This document shows, piece after piece, positions 20,317 through 29,911 of a DNA stretch of 43,681 nt (positions within the stretch are counted from its first letter, which is position 1; each line of letters opens with the position of its first letter). The DNA comes from Rhodopseudomonas sp. (lineage in GTDB: Bacteria; Pseudomonadota; Alphaproteobacteria; Rhizobiales; Xanthobacteraceae). Location: positions 1-43,681 of the forward strand of contig WGNB01000039.1 of assembly GCA_016124795.1 (NCBI GenBank). Direction: 5' to 3'. Made by a program: the position numbers and the translations under genes. The notes beneath the pieces were generated by a model, which worked only from the letters and a program-made list of their open reading frames with translations, was not told where the DNA came from and ran no database searches.

Positions 20317-21719
20317 TACCCTAGCGCCGCCAACTCCGCCGGCAAGGCATAGGCCCATTGCGAAATTGAACCGGCGCCCAGACAAATGACATAATCGCCG
20401 GGCTTGGCCAGATCCCTGATCATGCCGGCCAGCTTCTCGGGACCTTCGAGCGGCATCGCCTGACGGTGACCATGCGCGCGCAGGCCCTGCACCAGCGCGT
20501 CGCGGTCGACGCCTTCGATCGGCTGTTCGCCGGCCGGATAGACCGGCGCCACCACCACGACATCGGCGTCGTTGAAGCAGCCGCAGAACTGCTCGAACAA
20601 AGACTGCAACCGGGTGTAGCGATGCGGCTGGACCACCGCGATCACCTTGCCATTGGTGCTCTCGCGCGCGGCGCGCAGCACGGCGGCGATCTCGACCGGA
20701 TGATGGCCGTAGTCGTCGATGATGGTCGCGCCGTTCCAGGTTCCGACCTTGGTGAAGCGCCGCTTGACGCCGCCGAATGCACCGAGCGCATTGCGGATCA
20801 TGTCGTCCTTGATGCCCAGTTCATGCGCGACCGCAATCGCCGCGGTGGCGTTGAGTGCGTTGTGACGGCCCGGCATCGGCATGGTCAGCTTGTCGATGGT
20901 ATGCGTGGTCTTGCCCTCGCGGTCGCGGAACTGCACCGCGAAATGCGACGACCCGTTGTCGTGGTCGAGTTCGACCAGCCGGACGTCGGCCTGCGGGTTT
21001 TCGCCGTACGTGAGAATGCGGCGGTCTTCGAGCTTGCCGACCAGCTTCTGCACCACCGGATGATCGGTGCACATCACCGCGAAGCCGTAGAACGGGATGT
21101 TCTCGATGAAATCGATGAAGGCTTCCTGCACCGCCTCGAACGTATGGAAATGATCGAGATGCTCGGGATCGACATTGGTGACGATCGCGACATCGGCCGG
21201 CAATTTCAGGAAGGTACCGTCGGATTCGTCGGCCTCGACCACCATCCAGTCGCCGCCGCCAAGGCGGGCATTGGTGCCATAGGCATTGATGATGCCGCCA
21301 TTGATGACCGTCGGATCGAGTCCGCCGGCGTCGAGCAGCGCCGCCACCATCGACGTGGTGGTGGTCTTGCCGTGGGTTCCGGCGATGGCGACGCAGCTCT
21401 TGAGGCGCATCAGTTCGGCCAGCATTTCGGCGCGCCGCACCACCGGCAGGCGCTTGGCGCGGGCCGCGACCAGTTCCGGATTGTCACGCTTGATCGCCGA
21501 CGACACCACGACGACATCGGCGCCGTCGATATTCTCGGCGCGATGGCCGATCGCCACCTTGATGCCGAGATCGCGCAGCCGCTTGACGTTGGCGGAATCC
21601 GAGACGTCGGAGCCGATCACGGTGTAACCGAGATTGACCAGCACCTCGGCAATGCCGCTCATGCCGATGCCGCCGATGCCGACAAAATGGATCGGTCCAA
21701 GTTCATGCGGCAGTTTCAT
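20316..21719 (-). CDS. murC: UDP-N-acetylmuramate--L-alanine ligase MurC
   Basis: Adds L-Ala to UDP-MurNAc with ATP. Length is 467 residues from ATG 21719, which has GAGGG about 7 nt upstream. Motifs: N-terminal Rossmann [20 protein letters not shown] loop [11 protein letters not shown], central-domain [11 protein letters not shown] and [25 protein letters not shown], and [11 protein letters not shown] of the C-terminal domain. It is preceded by a 179-bp gap with strong hairpins, unlike the tight junctions around it. Confidence 0.97.
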   Translation of the reverse strand: MKLPHELGPIHFVGIGGIGMSGIAEVLVNLGYTVIGSDVSDSANVKRLRDLGIKVAIGHRAENIDGADVVVVSSAIKRDNPELVAARAKRLPVVRRAEMLAELMRLKSCVAIAGTHGKTTTTSMVAALLDAGGLDPTVINGGIINAYGTNARLGGGDWMVVEADESDGTFLKLPADVAIVTNVDPEHLDHFHTFEAVQEAFIDFIENIPFYGFAVMCTDHPVVQKLVGKLEDRRILTYGENPQADVRLVELDHDNGSSHFAVQFRDREGKTTHTIDKLTMPMPGRHNALNATAAIAVAHELGIKDDMIRNALGAFGGVKRRFTKVGTWNGATIIDDYGHHPVEIAAVLRAARESTNGKVIAVVQPHRYTRLQSLFEQFCGCFNDADVVVVAPVYPAGEQPIEGVDRDALVQGLRAHGHRQAMPLEGPEKLAGMIRDLAKPGDYVICLGAGSISQWAYALPAELAALG

Positions 21720-21769
21720 GGAGTCGCCCTCAGTCGTTAGCTCATTTGCGTATGGCGGGTTCGGTTTCG

Positions 21770-21888
21770 CCATTTCTCCGGCCGGAGAAAGGTCGACGAA
21801 CGACAGCGAACCGGGCGAGGAGCCATCAAGCGGCTTTAGTCCCTTGCCCGGACCGCTCCGCGGTCCGACCTCTCCCTATGGGAGAGGT
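21770..21888. repeat. Hairpin cluster between murG and murC
   Basis: Three inverted repeats lie in the murG-murC gap: TTTCTCC-GGCC-GGAGAAA (~21772-21789), GGACCG-CTCCG-CGGTCC (21851-21867) and the perfect ACCTCTCCC-TAT-GGGAGAGGT (21868-21888). The last is a widespread Rhizobiales intergenic palindrome. None is followed by a U-run on the minus strand, so I read them as repeats or processing/stability hairpins inside the operon rather than terminators. Confidence 0.7.
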
Positions 21889-21898
21889 GGAAGGGAAG

Positions 21899-23002
21899 TC
21901 AAATCCCGGCGGTTTTCATCACCAGATCCGCCAGCCGCTCGGCGGCGTCGATGGTCCCCGCCCCCTTGGCAGCCTCGGCCATGCGCGCCAACCGGGCCGG
22001 ATCGGCGGCCAAAGCCGCGATTTCGCCGGCCAGCCGTTCGGGCGTAAAATCGCGCTGCACGATCCGGATCGCGCCACCGGCATCCTGCAGCACCCCGGCA
22101 TTGGCCAGCTGGTCCTGATCGAGCGCATTGGGCAAGGGCACCAGGACAGCCGGCCGGCCAATCGCCGACAGTTCGGCCACCGTCGAGGCGCCCGAGCGGG
22201 AGACGATCAGGTGAGCCGCCGCCATCCGCACCGGCAGGTCGTTGAAGAAGGCCGCGCAGCCAATGGCGACGCCGAGGCGATGATAATCGGCGGCGACCGC
22301 GTCGATATCCTCCGGCCGCGCCTGCTGAATGATGTGCAGCCGCGCCCGCAACTCCGCGCTCAGCAAGGCGACCGCCTTCGGCACGATTTCCGACATCACC
22401 CGCGCGCCCTGGCTGCCGCCGAACACCAGCAGACGCAGCGAACCATCAGCATCCGGCACTGAATAAGGCACCTTGGCCGCCTCGATCACCAAAGGCCGCA
22501 CCGGGTTGCCGGTAAAGGCGACCTTGGCCTGGACGCGGTCGTCGACATGGGTCAGCACCCGGAAGCCCGTGGCGATGGCGGTGACACGCGGCGCCAGCAA
22601 GCGATTGGCCCGCCCCATGACGCTGTTCTGTTCATGCAGCACCGTCGGCACGCCACGCCAGCTTGCCGCCAACAAAGGCGGCACCGTCGGATAGCCGCCG
22701 AAACCGACAACCGCGCGCGGCCGAACCCGGCCGACCATGCGCCACGCCTTGGCGGTGCCATAGGCCAGCAGCCCGGCGGTGCGCGCCAGCGACACCGGAT
22801 CGCGCCCGCGAACCGTCGCGCTCGGAATCAGATGAACGGCGCGGGCCGGAAATTCGAAATGCGCGGCGCGTGCGTCGGTCGCCAGTTCCACGGCGACGCC
22901 ACGCCGGGACAGGACCACGGCCAGCGCCTCGGCCGGAAACAGATGACCGCCGGTACCGCCGGCGCATAGCAGAACGGGGTTCTTATCGTTACTCGGGGGC
23001 AT
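21899..23002 (-). CDS. murG: Lipid II synthase MurG
   Basis: Peripheral inner-membrane GT-B glycosyltransferase that transfers GlcNAc from UDP-GlcNAc to lipid I. Length is 367 residues. Motifs: N-terminal LLCAGGTGGHLFPAEALA (~12-29), the VVGFGGYPTVPPLLAA loop, LHEQNSVMGRANR, and C-terminal LLVFGGSQGARVMSEIVP and VSRSGASTVAELSAIGRPAVLVPLP. GGAGAG lies just upstream of the ATG at 23002. Confidence 0.97.
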   Translation of the reverse strand: MPPSNDKNPVLLCAGGTGGHLFPAEALAVVLSRRGVAVELATDARAAHFEFPARAVHLIPSATVRGRDPVSLARTAGLLAYGTAKAWRMVGRVRPRAVVGFGGYPTVPPLLAASWRGVPTVLHEQNSVMGRANRLLAPRVTAIATGFRVLTHVDDRVQAKVAFTGNPVRPLVIEAAKVPYSVPDADGSLRLLVFGGSQGARVMSEIVPKAVALLSAELRARLHIIQQARPEDIDAVAADYHRLGVAIGCAAFFNDLPVRMAAAHLIVSRSGASTVAELSAIGRPAVLVPLPNALDQDQLANAGVLQDAGGAIRIVQRDFTPERLAGEIAALAADPARLARMAEAAKGAGTIDAAERLADLVMKTAGI

Positions 23003-23014
23003 GATCTCTCCACG

Positions 23015-23100
23015 TCATGCCCGGCCTTATGCCGGACATCCGCGTCCTTGTCGCCTCTGGTCAGCAAAACGAAGATGGCCGGGACAAGCCCGGCCATGAC
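23015..23100. repeat. Facing palindromic repeats between ftsW and murG
   Basis: GTCATGCCCGGCC...GCCGGACATCC (23015-23042) and its inverted counterpart GATGGCCGGGACAAGCCC...GGCCATGAC (23074-23100) bracket about 30 bp. The pair belongs to the GTCATGCCCGG class common in Bradyrhizobium-like genomes and fills the 125-bp ftsW-murG gap without an obvious terminator. Confidence 0.75.
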
Positions 23101-23127
23101 GCAGAATAGATGGATTGCCGCTCAGCC

Positions 23128-24300
23128 TCAAACCCGGCCGCCGGCCGGCGCCAAATCGTCGGCGTCGTCTTCGAACTCCGGCGTCGCCAGCACCGCGCCG
23201 CTCGGCGTTTCGCGGGTCAGCGCCAGCAACATGCCCATGGTGTAAGCGAGCGAAATCATCGACGAGCCGCCATAGGAAATGAACGGCAGCGTCATGCCCT
23301 TGGCAGGCATCAGGTGCAGGTTGACCGCCATGTTGATCGCCGACTGCACGGCAAACAGCATGGTCAGACCGGCGGCGGCGAAGCGCGTGAACGAGTCGTC
23401 GTTGTTCATGGCGCGCAGCAGCGCGCGGATGACGATAAAGGCGTAAAGCGCCACCAGCGCCAGACACAGCGCGACGCCGAACTCCTCCGCAGCCACCGAA
23501 AACACGAAGTCGGTATGGCTTTCCGGCAGCAACCGCTTGACGGTGCCCTCGCCCGGACCGCGACCGAACCAGCCGCCGCGCATGAAGCTCTCGGTCGCGA
23601 TATCTATGTTGAAGGTGTCGCCGGAAGCCGGGTTCATGAAACGCTGAATACGGACCGCGACGTGCGGCACCGTATAATAAGCCACCATCAGGCCGACGCC
23701 GGCGACACCGGCAATGCCGAACATCCAGATCACCCGCATCCCGGCCATGAAAAACAGCGCGCTCCAGACCAGCACGATCAGCATGGTCTGACCGAAGTCG
23801 GGCTGGATCACCAGCAGCACCACCACCGTCAGGAGCAGCACCAGCGACATGGCGTTGGCCGGCATTTCAGGCCGCTTGGCCGATTCACCGAACAGCCAGG
23901 CAACCAGAATGACAAATGACGGCTTCAGGAACTCGGACGGCTGAATGTTAACGCCGAACAGCACCAGCCAGCGCTTGGCGCCCTTGATCTCCTGACCGAA
24001 AAACGGCGTGGCCGCCACCATGATCAGGCTGATGACAAAGACCACCAGCGACACGCGGCGGATCTGCTTCGGCGTCAGGAACGACACACCGAGCAGAAGC
24101 GCGACGGTCGGAAACAGGAACATGATATGGCGGTTGACGAAGTAAAACGGATCGAGCCCGAGCCGGCCCGCGACCGGCGGCGACGCCGCCAGCGACAGCA
24201 CGACACCGGCGAGCATCAGCGCGCCAATCGCCGCCAGCGTCAGCCGGTCGACCGTCCACCACCATTCGCCGAGCGGCGTGCGTTGCGCGCGTGAGATCAT
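23128..24300 (-). CDS. ftsW: Septal peptidoglycan glycosyltransferase FtsW
   Basis: SEDS-family polymerase of lipid II at the division site, partner of FtsI. Ten hydrophobic segments fit in 390 residues. Family motifs: GQEIKGAKRWL, IQPSEFLKPSFVIL, QPDFGQTMLI (with the catalytic Asp expected in the following large loop), GPGEGTVKRLLPESHTDFVFSVAAEEFG, and the C-terminal MPAKGMTLPFISYGGSS. I chose ATG 24300 with AAAGGA upstream; a GTG at 24336 in the same frame is a possible longer start. The cytoplasmic tail is acidic (EFEDDADD). Confidence 0.96.
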   Translation of the reverse strand: MISRAQRTPLGEWWWTVDRLTLAAIGALMLAGVVLSLAASPPVAGRLGLDPFYFVNRHIMFLFPTVALLLGVSFLTPKQIRRVSLVVFVISLIMVAATPFFGQEIKGAKRWLVLFGVNIQPSEFLKPSFVILVAWLFGESAKRPEMPANAMSLVLLLTVVVLLVIQPDFGQTMLIVLVWSALFFMAGMRVIWMFGIAGVAGVGLMVAYYTVPHVAVRIQRFMNPASGDTFNIDIATESFMRGGWFGRGPGEGTVKRLLPESHTDFVFSVAAEEFGVALCLALVALYAFIVIRALLRAMNNDDSFTRFAAAGLTMLFAVQSAINMAVNLHLMPAKGMTLPFISYGGSSMISLAYTMGMLLALTRETPSGAVLATPEFEDDADDLAPAGGRV

Positions 24301-24385
24301 CAGCCGTGTGTCCTTTGGACCAAGCTGAACCGTCACGGTTTACGAAGGATTAACGCGCCACCGCGGCGGCGACTTTCCCACCGCG

Positions 24386-25807
24386 CTAAAGCGAGGCGAC
24401 CCCCGGCAGGGCTTTGACCAGATCGGTGAAGGCTTTGCCACGCACTTCGAAATTCGGGTACTGGTCGAAAGACGCACAGGCCGGCGACAGCAGCACGACC
24501 GGTTCGGCGATGCCGGACGCCTCGGCGTCCCGGGTCGCAGCGGTCACCGCTTCGGCGAGCACGCCCGAGATTTCGTAAGCGACTTCGCCGTCGAGCGTCT
24601 TCGCGAATTCGGCGGCGGCCTCGCCAATCAGATAAGCCTTGCGGATGCGCGGCCAGAATTCGGTCAGGCTTTCGATGCCGCCGGTCTTTGGCTTGCCGCC
24701 GGCGATCCAGAAAATATCGTGGAAACTGCCGAGCGCCTTGGCGGCGCTATCGGCATTGGTCGCCTTGGAATCGTTGACGTAGAGAATGCCGCCGCTCGCG
24801 GTCTTCTTGCGACCGATCGGCTGCATCCGGTGCGCCAGCCCGGGAAAACTCGCCAGCCCTTTCTGAATCGCCGGCAATTCAAGCCCGAGCGCGACGCAGG
24901 CGGCCACCGCGCAGGCGGCATTCTGGGCATTATGCGCGCCGCGCAAGGCGCCGATGCCGACAAGTTCCACCGCCGGATAAGCTTTATCGGCGACACCGCG
25001 CACAATCCGGTCGCCGTCGGCATAATAGCCATCGCGCAACGGCCCGACGACCGAGACCCGCACCAGCTTGCGGCCGGCGCGCTCGATACGATCGGCGGTC
25101 GCACGGGTATATTGATCGTCAACGCCGATCACCGCCGTGCCGCCACGTTCGACCTGCTCGACCAGCAAGGCTTTCACGGCGGCATAGTTCTCCATGGTGC
25201 CATGCCGGTCGAGATGATCCTCGGTGACGTTGAGCAGAATGCCAACGGTCGCGCTCAAGGAGGGCGCAAGGTCGATCTGATAAGATGACACTTCCAGCAC
25301 ATAAGACCGGCCGGGCGCAAAAGGCTCCAGCGCCAGCACCGGCACGCCGATATTGCCGCCCATCTGGGCATCGCCGCCGGCGGCATTGATCAGATGCGTG
25401 GTCAGCGCGGTGGTGGTCGATTTGCCATTGGTGCCGGTGATGGCCACCAGCGGACAGGAAATCCCCGACGTCTCGAAAGCGGCCGCACGTTCGCGACAGA
25501 ACAGTTCGATATCGCCGATGATCTCGACATCGGCCCGATGCGCCAGCTCAACGGTCCAGTGCGGCTTGGGGTGCGTCAGCGGCACGCCCGGCGCGAGCAC
25601 CAGAGCGGCGATCTGCGACCAGTCGACTTCGCGCAGATCCTGTGTCGCGATGCCGGCGGCGCTGGCCTGCTCGACTTTGGCCGGCGTGTCGTCAAAGGCA
25701 ACGACTTCGGCGCCGCCGGCCAGCAAGGCCTGCGCCGACAACAGACCGGAATGGCCGAGGCCGAAAACGGCGACCTTCTGTCCGGCGAAGGTGGTAATGG
25801 GGATCAT
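24386..25807 (-). CDS. murD: UDP-N-acetylmuramoylalanine--D-glutamate ligase MurD
   Basis: Adds D-Glu to UDP-MurNAc-L-Ala. Length is 473 residues. Motifs: [19 protein letters not shown] at the N-terminus, ATP loop [47 protein letters not shown] and the C-terminal [12 protein letters not shown]-type region (here [18 protein letters not shown]). It lies 16 nt after mraY and has only a weak ribosome binding site, fitting coupled expression. Confidence 0.97.
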   Translation of the reverse strand: MIPITTFAGQKVAVFGLGHSGLLSAQALLAGGAEVVAFDDTPAKVEQASAAGIATQDLREVDWSQIAALVLAPGVPLTHPKPHWTVELAHRADVEIIGDIELFCRERAAAFETSGISCPLVAITGTNGKSTTTALTTHLINAAGGDAQMGGNIGVPVLALEPFAPGRSYVLEVSSYQIDLAPSLSATVGILLNVTEDHLDRHGTMENYAAVKALLVEQVERGGTAVIGVDDQYTRATADRIERAGRKLVRVSVVGPLRDGYYADGDRIVRGVADKAYPAVELVGIGALRGAHNAQNAACAVAACVALGLELPAIQKGLASFPGLAHRMQPIGRKKTASGGILYVNDSKATNADSAAKALGSFHDIFWIAGGKPKTGGIESLTEFWPRIRKAYLIGEAAAEFAKTLDGEVAYEISGVLAEAVTAATRDAEASGIAEPVVLLSPACASFDQYPNFEVRGKAFTDLVKALPGVASL

Positions 25808-25823
25808 GCGAACCGCATAAAGT

Positions 25824-26906
25824 TCATCGCAGCTTCAGGCTCGCCAGACCGGCCAGCGCCAGCACCACCGCGATGATCCAGAACCGGATCACGATTTGCG
25901 GTTCGGTCCAGCCCTTCTGCTCATAGTGATGATGGATCGGCGCCATCCGGAACACGCGCTTGCCGGTTAGCTTGAACGACATCACCTGCACGATCACCGA
26001 CACCGCTTCCAGCACGAACAGCCCGCCGACGATGCCGAGCACGATCTCATGCTTGATCGCCACCGCGATGGCGCCGAGCATGCCGCCGAGCGCCAGCGAA
26101 CCGGTGTCGCCCATGAAGATCGAGGCCGGCGGCGCGTTGAACCACAAGAAGCCGAGCGACGCGCCGATCACCGCGCCGCACAGCACGGCCAGTTCGCCGG
26201 TGCCGGCGACGTAATGAATTTGCAGATATTCGGCGAACAGCGCGTTGCCGACGACGTAGGAGATCAGACCGAAGCTGCCGGCCGCGATCAGCACCGGCAC
26301 GATCGCCAGCCCGTCGAGGCCGTCGGTGAGGTTGACCGCGTTGCCGGCGCCGACAATGACGAAAGCGCCGAAGATCACGAAGGCCCAGCCGAGATTGACC
26401 ACCAGTTCCTTGACGAAAGGAAACACCAGCGAGGTCGCGATCGGCCCCTTGCCGAGATGGGCGAGCGCCATGCAGGCGATCAACGCGACCGCGGCTTCCG
26501 CCACCAAACGGGTGCGTCCGGAAAAGCCGGCATGGGTCTGCTTGGTGACCTTGAGATAATCGTCATAGAAGCCGATCAGGCCGAACAGCAGCGTGACGCC
26601 AAGCACGACCCAGACATAAGGGTTGGTCGGGTTGGCCCACAGCAAGGTCGACACCAGAATGCCCGACAGGATCATCAGGCCGCCCATCGTCGGCGTGCCC
26701 TTCTTGGCCAGATGCGATTGCGGGCCGTCGGTCCGGATCGGCTGGCCGCGGCCCTGCTTCAGGCGCAGCATGTCGATCATCGAACTGCCGAACAGCGACA
26801 CGAACAGCAGCGCGGTGAAGATGGCGCCGCCGGTGCGGAAGGTGATGTAGCGAAATACGTTAAAGAACGAGACTTTGTCGGAAAGCTCGGTCAGCCAATA
26901 AAACAT
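25824..26906 (-). CDS. mraY: Phospho-MurNAc-pentapeptide translocase MraY
   Basis: Integral membrane transferase that makes lipid I from UDP-MurNAc-pentapeptide and undecaprenyl phosphate. Length is 360 residues with about ten membrane segments. Motifs: [13 protein letters not shown], the acidic [33 protein letters not shown] and the C-terminal [17 protein letters not shown] lies upstream of the ATG at 26906; 58 nt separate it from the murF stop. Confidence 0.98.
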   Translation of the reverse strand: MFYWLTELSDKVSFFNVFRYITFRTGGAIFTALLFVSLFGSSMIDMLRLKQGRGQPIRTDGPQSHLAKKGTPTMGGLMILSGILVSTLLWANPTNPYVWVVLGVTLLFGLIGFYDDYLKVTKQTHAGFSGRTRLVAEAAVALIACMALAHLGKGPIATSLVFPFVKELVVNLGWAFVIFGAFVIVGAGNAVNLTDGLDGLAIVPVLIAAGSFGLISYVVGNALFAEYLQIHYVAGTGELAVLCGAVIGASLGFLWFNAPPASIFMGDTGSLALGGMLGAIAVAIKHEIVLGIVGGLFVLEAVSVIVQVMSFKLTGKRVFRMAPIHHHYEQKGWTEPQIVIRFWIIAVVLALAGLASLKLR

Positions 26907-26964
26907 CGGGTGAAACCTTGCCGCATATTCGAGTTGGACGTCCGTCAGGTCGACTTTAATGAAG

Positions 26965-28392
26965 TCACGCCGGCTCGGGCGTCGGCCCGAGCGAGTAGAG
27001 CCGCTGCAACGCCTTGACGATCGGACCCATTTTCGACCCCAACGAGCCTTTGACCATCACCGCGTCGCCATCGCGGATGGCGTCGAGCACGCTCGGCTCC
27101 AGTTCCGCCGCCGTTCCGGCATAGCCGCCCCGGCGGCCGGAGGGAAGAGCCTGCCACAGCGAATGCATCAGCGGTCCAGAACAATATACCAGATCGACCT
27201 TGGCGGCCTCGAGCGGTCCGGCCAAAGCGGCATGCAACCGCTCGCCCTCGCCGCCCAGTTCCAGCATATCGCCAAGCACCGCGATTCGCCGGCCCTGCCG
27301 GCCGACTTCGGCCTGGCCGAGCAACGCGATCGCCGCCGCCATCGAGGCCGGATTGGCATTATAACTTTCATCGATCAGCAAGGCGCTGCCCTTCGGCAAG
27401 GTCAGCGATGCGCGCGCGCCACGGCCGACCGGCGCCCGCAACTGGCCGAGCGCCAGCGCTGCCAGCGCCAGATCGGCGCCGGAAAGCGCGACCGCCGCCA
27501 GCACGCCGAGCGAGTTCAGGATGACGTGCTTGCCCGGCGCGCCGAGTTTATAAGTCACGTCCTCGCCGAGAATGCGCGCCTGCACCGTCGAGGAATCGGG
27601 TTGCATCGAATAACGCAGCAGCCGGGCTTCGGCCTTGTCGGCTTCGCCGAAGGTCACGATCCGGCCCACCCCGGCGGCTTCGGCGGCGGCTTTCAGCCGG
27701 CCATACTGACCATTGTCGCCGTTGAGCACCGCCGCGCCGCCCGGCTCGAGCCCTAAGAAAATCTCGGCCTTGGCGTCGGCGATTTTCTCAAGCGAGCCGA
27801 AATATTCCAAATGCACCGGCTCGATCGTCGTGATGATCGCGACATGCGGCCGGACCATCTGAACGAGCGGGGTGATTTCGCCGGCATGGTTCATGCCGAT
27901 TTCGAAGACGGCGTATTGCGCGGTCGCCGGACAGCGCGCCAGCGACAAGGGTACGCCCCAGTGATTGTTATAGGATGCCGCCGAGGCATGGGTTTCGCCA
28001 TCGGCCGACAATGCCAGCCGTAATGCTTCCTTGGTGCCGGTCTTGCCGACCGAGCCGGTGACGGCGACGACCTTGCCGGCAAGCCGCGCCCGCGCCGCGC
28101 GGGCCAGATCGCGCAAGGCTTCCAGCACGTCGTCAACCAGCAAGAGCGGCGCGTCGGCCGGCATGCGGTCGCGTTGCGCACGCGCCACCACCGCGACGCC
28201 GGCGCCAGCTTTCAGCGCGCCTTCGACGAAATCATGGCCATCGCGGTTGTCGCCCTGGATGGCGAAGAAGGCTTCGCCCGGCGCCAGCCCGCGGCTGTCG
28301 ATCGAAATGCCGGTGACGCCCGCCGGCGGCGCGCCGGCTATTTCGGCGCGCATCGCGGCAGCCATGTCGGAGAGGGTCCAGAGATAGGTCAT
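26965..28392 (-). CDS. murF: UDP-N-acetylmuramoyl-tripeptide--D-Ala-D-Ala ligase MurF
   Basis: Adds the D-Ala-D-Ala made by Ddl to the tripeptide precursor. Length from ATG 28392 is 475 residues ([14 protein letters not shown]); AAGG lies about 7 nt upstream. The same frame extends to 28428 but without a better start. Motifs: [19 protein letters not shown] loop [38 protein letters not shown], and [15 protein letters not shown]. Confidence 0.97.
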   Translation of the reverse strand: MTYLWTLSDMAAAMRAEIAGAPPAGVTGISIDSRGLAPGEAFFAIQGDNRDGHDFVEGALKAGAGVAVVARAQRDRMPADAPLLLVDDVLEALRDLARAARARLAGKVVAVTGSVGKTGTKEALRLALSADGETHASAASYNNHWGVPLSLARCPATAQYAVFEIGMNHAGEITPLVQMVRPHVAIITTIEPVHLEYFGSLEKIADAKAEIFLGLEPGGAAVLNGDNGQYGRLKAAAEAAGVGRIVTFGEADKAEARLLRYSMQPDSSTVQARILGEDVTYKLGAPGKHVILNSLGVLAAVALSGADLALAALALGQLRAPVGRGARASLTLPKGSALLIDESYNANPASMAAAIALLGQAEVGRQGRRIAVLGDMLELGGEGERLHAALAGPLEAAKVDLVYCSGPLMHSLWQALPSGRRGGYAGTAAELEPSVLDAIRDGDAVMVKGSLGSKMGPIVKALQRLYSLGPTPEPA

Positions 28393-28462
28393 GACACGCC
28401 TTTTATCACTACTCTCATTTCGCGACACGCCGCAGGCGTCGTCCCGAAAGACAGCTCTTCAC

Positions 28463-29911
28463 TCATCCCTGCGCGTCCTGCAAGGCCGCCGCCACCGCCT
28501 CGTGATCGGAAAACGGCAGCACCTTGCCGGCGACGATCTGACCGGTCTCATGACCCTTGCCGGCGATCAACAGCACATCGCCGGCCTGCAATTCGGCAAT
28601 GCCGGCGCGGATTGCTTGCGCGCGGTCGCCGACTTCACGGGCGCCCGGCGCGGCCGCCAGAATCTCGGCGCGGATCGCCGCCGGAACTTCGCTGCGCGGG
28701 TTGTCGTCGGTGACAATTACCAGATCGGCATTGTCATGGGCGATCCGGCCCATGAGCGGACGCTTGCCAGTGTCGCGGTCGCCGCCGGCGCCGAACACCA
28801 CGATCAACCGACGGCTGGCATAAGGCCGCAAAGCGGCGAGCGCCTTGGCCAGCGCGTCCGGCTTATGGGCATAGTCGATGAAGATCGGCGCACCGCGATA
28901 GCTGCCGGCGAATTCGAGACGGCCCTTGGCGCCGGTAAGATGCTCGATCGCGGCAAAAACCCGGGCCGGGTCGGACCCGGTCGCAATCGCCAGACCGGCG
29001 GCGACCGCCGCGTTCTGGACCTGAAAGCCGCCGACCAACGGCAGCTTCACTTTATAAACATGACCGCCATAGGCGAGTTCAACGACTTGCGCGAAACCGT
29101 CGATCGCGCCGCCGACCAGCCGAATGCCATCGGCCTTTTCGCCGACGCTCATCACCTTCAGGCCACGCTGCTTCGCCGCCGCCACCACCTGACCGGCATA
29201 ACAATCGTCGACATTGATCACTGCCGTGCCGCCGGGCGCGATCAGGTCGGTGAACAGCCGCAGCTTGGCGGCCAGATAAGCCTCGAGGGTCGGATGATAA
29301 TCGAGATGGTCGCGCGACAGATTGGTAAACGCGCCGGCCGCGATCTTCACACCGTCAAGCCGATGCTGATCGAGACCATGCGACGACGCCTCCAGCGCCA
29401 GATGGGTCACGCCTTCGCCGGCCAGCCCGTCGAGCGTACGATGCAGGTCGACCGGATCTGGGGTGGTCAGCGAACCGTAAATCTCGCCTTTCGGCGACAC
29501 TACGCCGACGGTGCCGAGACTGGCGGCCGGTTCGCCGAGCGCGGTCCAGATCTCGCGGGTGAAGGCGGCGACCGACGTCTTGCCGCTGGTGCCGGTGACG
29601 GCGGCGATGGTCGCCGGCTGGCGCGGATAGAACGCCGCCGCCGCCAGCGCCAGCGCGCGCCGCGCGTTAGCGACCTGAACGAAAACGACGTTGTCCGGCA
29701 ATCCGGCCGGCCGATGCTCGCCGACAATCGCGGCCGCGCCGGCGCTTGCCGCCTGAACGGCGAATTGCGCGCCATCGGCTTTGGTGCCGGGAATGGCGAC
29801 AAAGACAAAACCGGGCGCGACCTTGCGGCTGTCGGCGGTCACACCGGCCACCGGAACAGCGGCCAGCCGCGCATCGACGGCGGCTTCAGGCAGGAGATCG
29901 GCTAATGTCAC
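28463..29911 (-). CDS. murE: UDP-MurNAc-tripeptide synthetase MurE (meso-DAP type)
   Basis: Adds the third stem residue. Length is 482 residues. ATP loop VTGTSGKTSVAAF, LTTPDPVDLHRTL, EASSHGLDQHRLDG, FTNLSRDHLDYH and IDYAHKPDAL are all present. The substrate-selecting motif reads DDNPRSE (DNPR), diagnostic for meso-diaminopimelate, the gram-negative third residue. Its ATG overlaps the ftsI stop by 4 nt (29908-29911). Confidence 0.97.
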   Translation of the reverse strand: MTLADLLPEAAVDARLAAVPVAGVTADSRKVAPGFVFVAIPGTKADGAQFAVQAASAGAAAIVGEHRPAGLPDNVVFVQVANARRALALAAAAFYPRQPATIAAVTGTSGKTSVAAFTREIWTALGEPAASLGTVGVVSPKGEIYGSLTTPDPVDLHRTLDGLAGEGVTHLALEASSHGLDQHRLDGVKIAAGAFTNLSRDHLDYHPTLEAYLAAKLRLFTDLIAPGGTAVINVDDCYAGQVVAAAKQRGLKVMSVGEKADGIRLVGGAIDGFAQVVELAYGGHVYKVKLPLVGGFQVQNAAVAAGLAIATGSDPARVFAAIEHLTGAKGRLEFAGSYRGAPIFIDYAHKPDALAKALAALRPYASRRLIVVFGAGGDRDTGKRPLMGRIAHDNADLVIVTDDNPRSEVPAAIRAEILAAAPGAREVGDRAQAIRAGIAELQAGDVLLIAGKGHETGQIVAGKVLPFSDHEAVAAALQDAQG

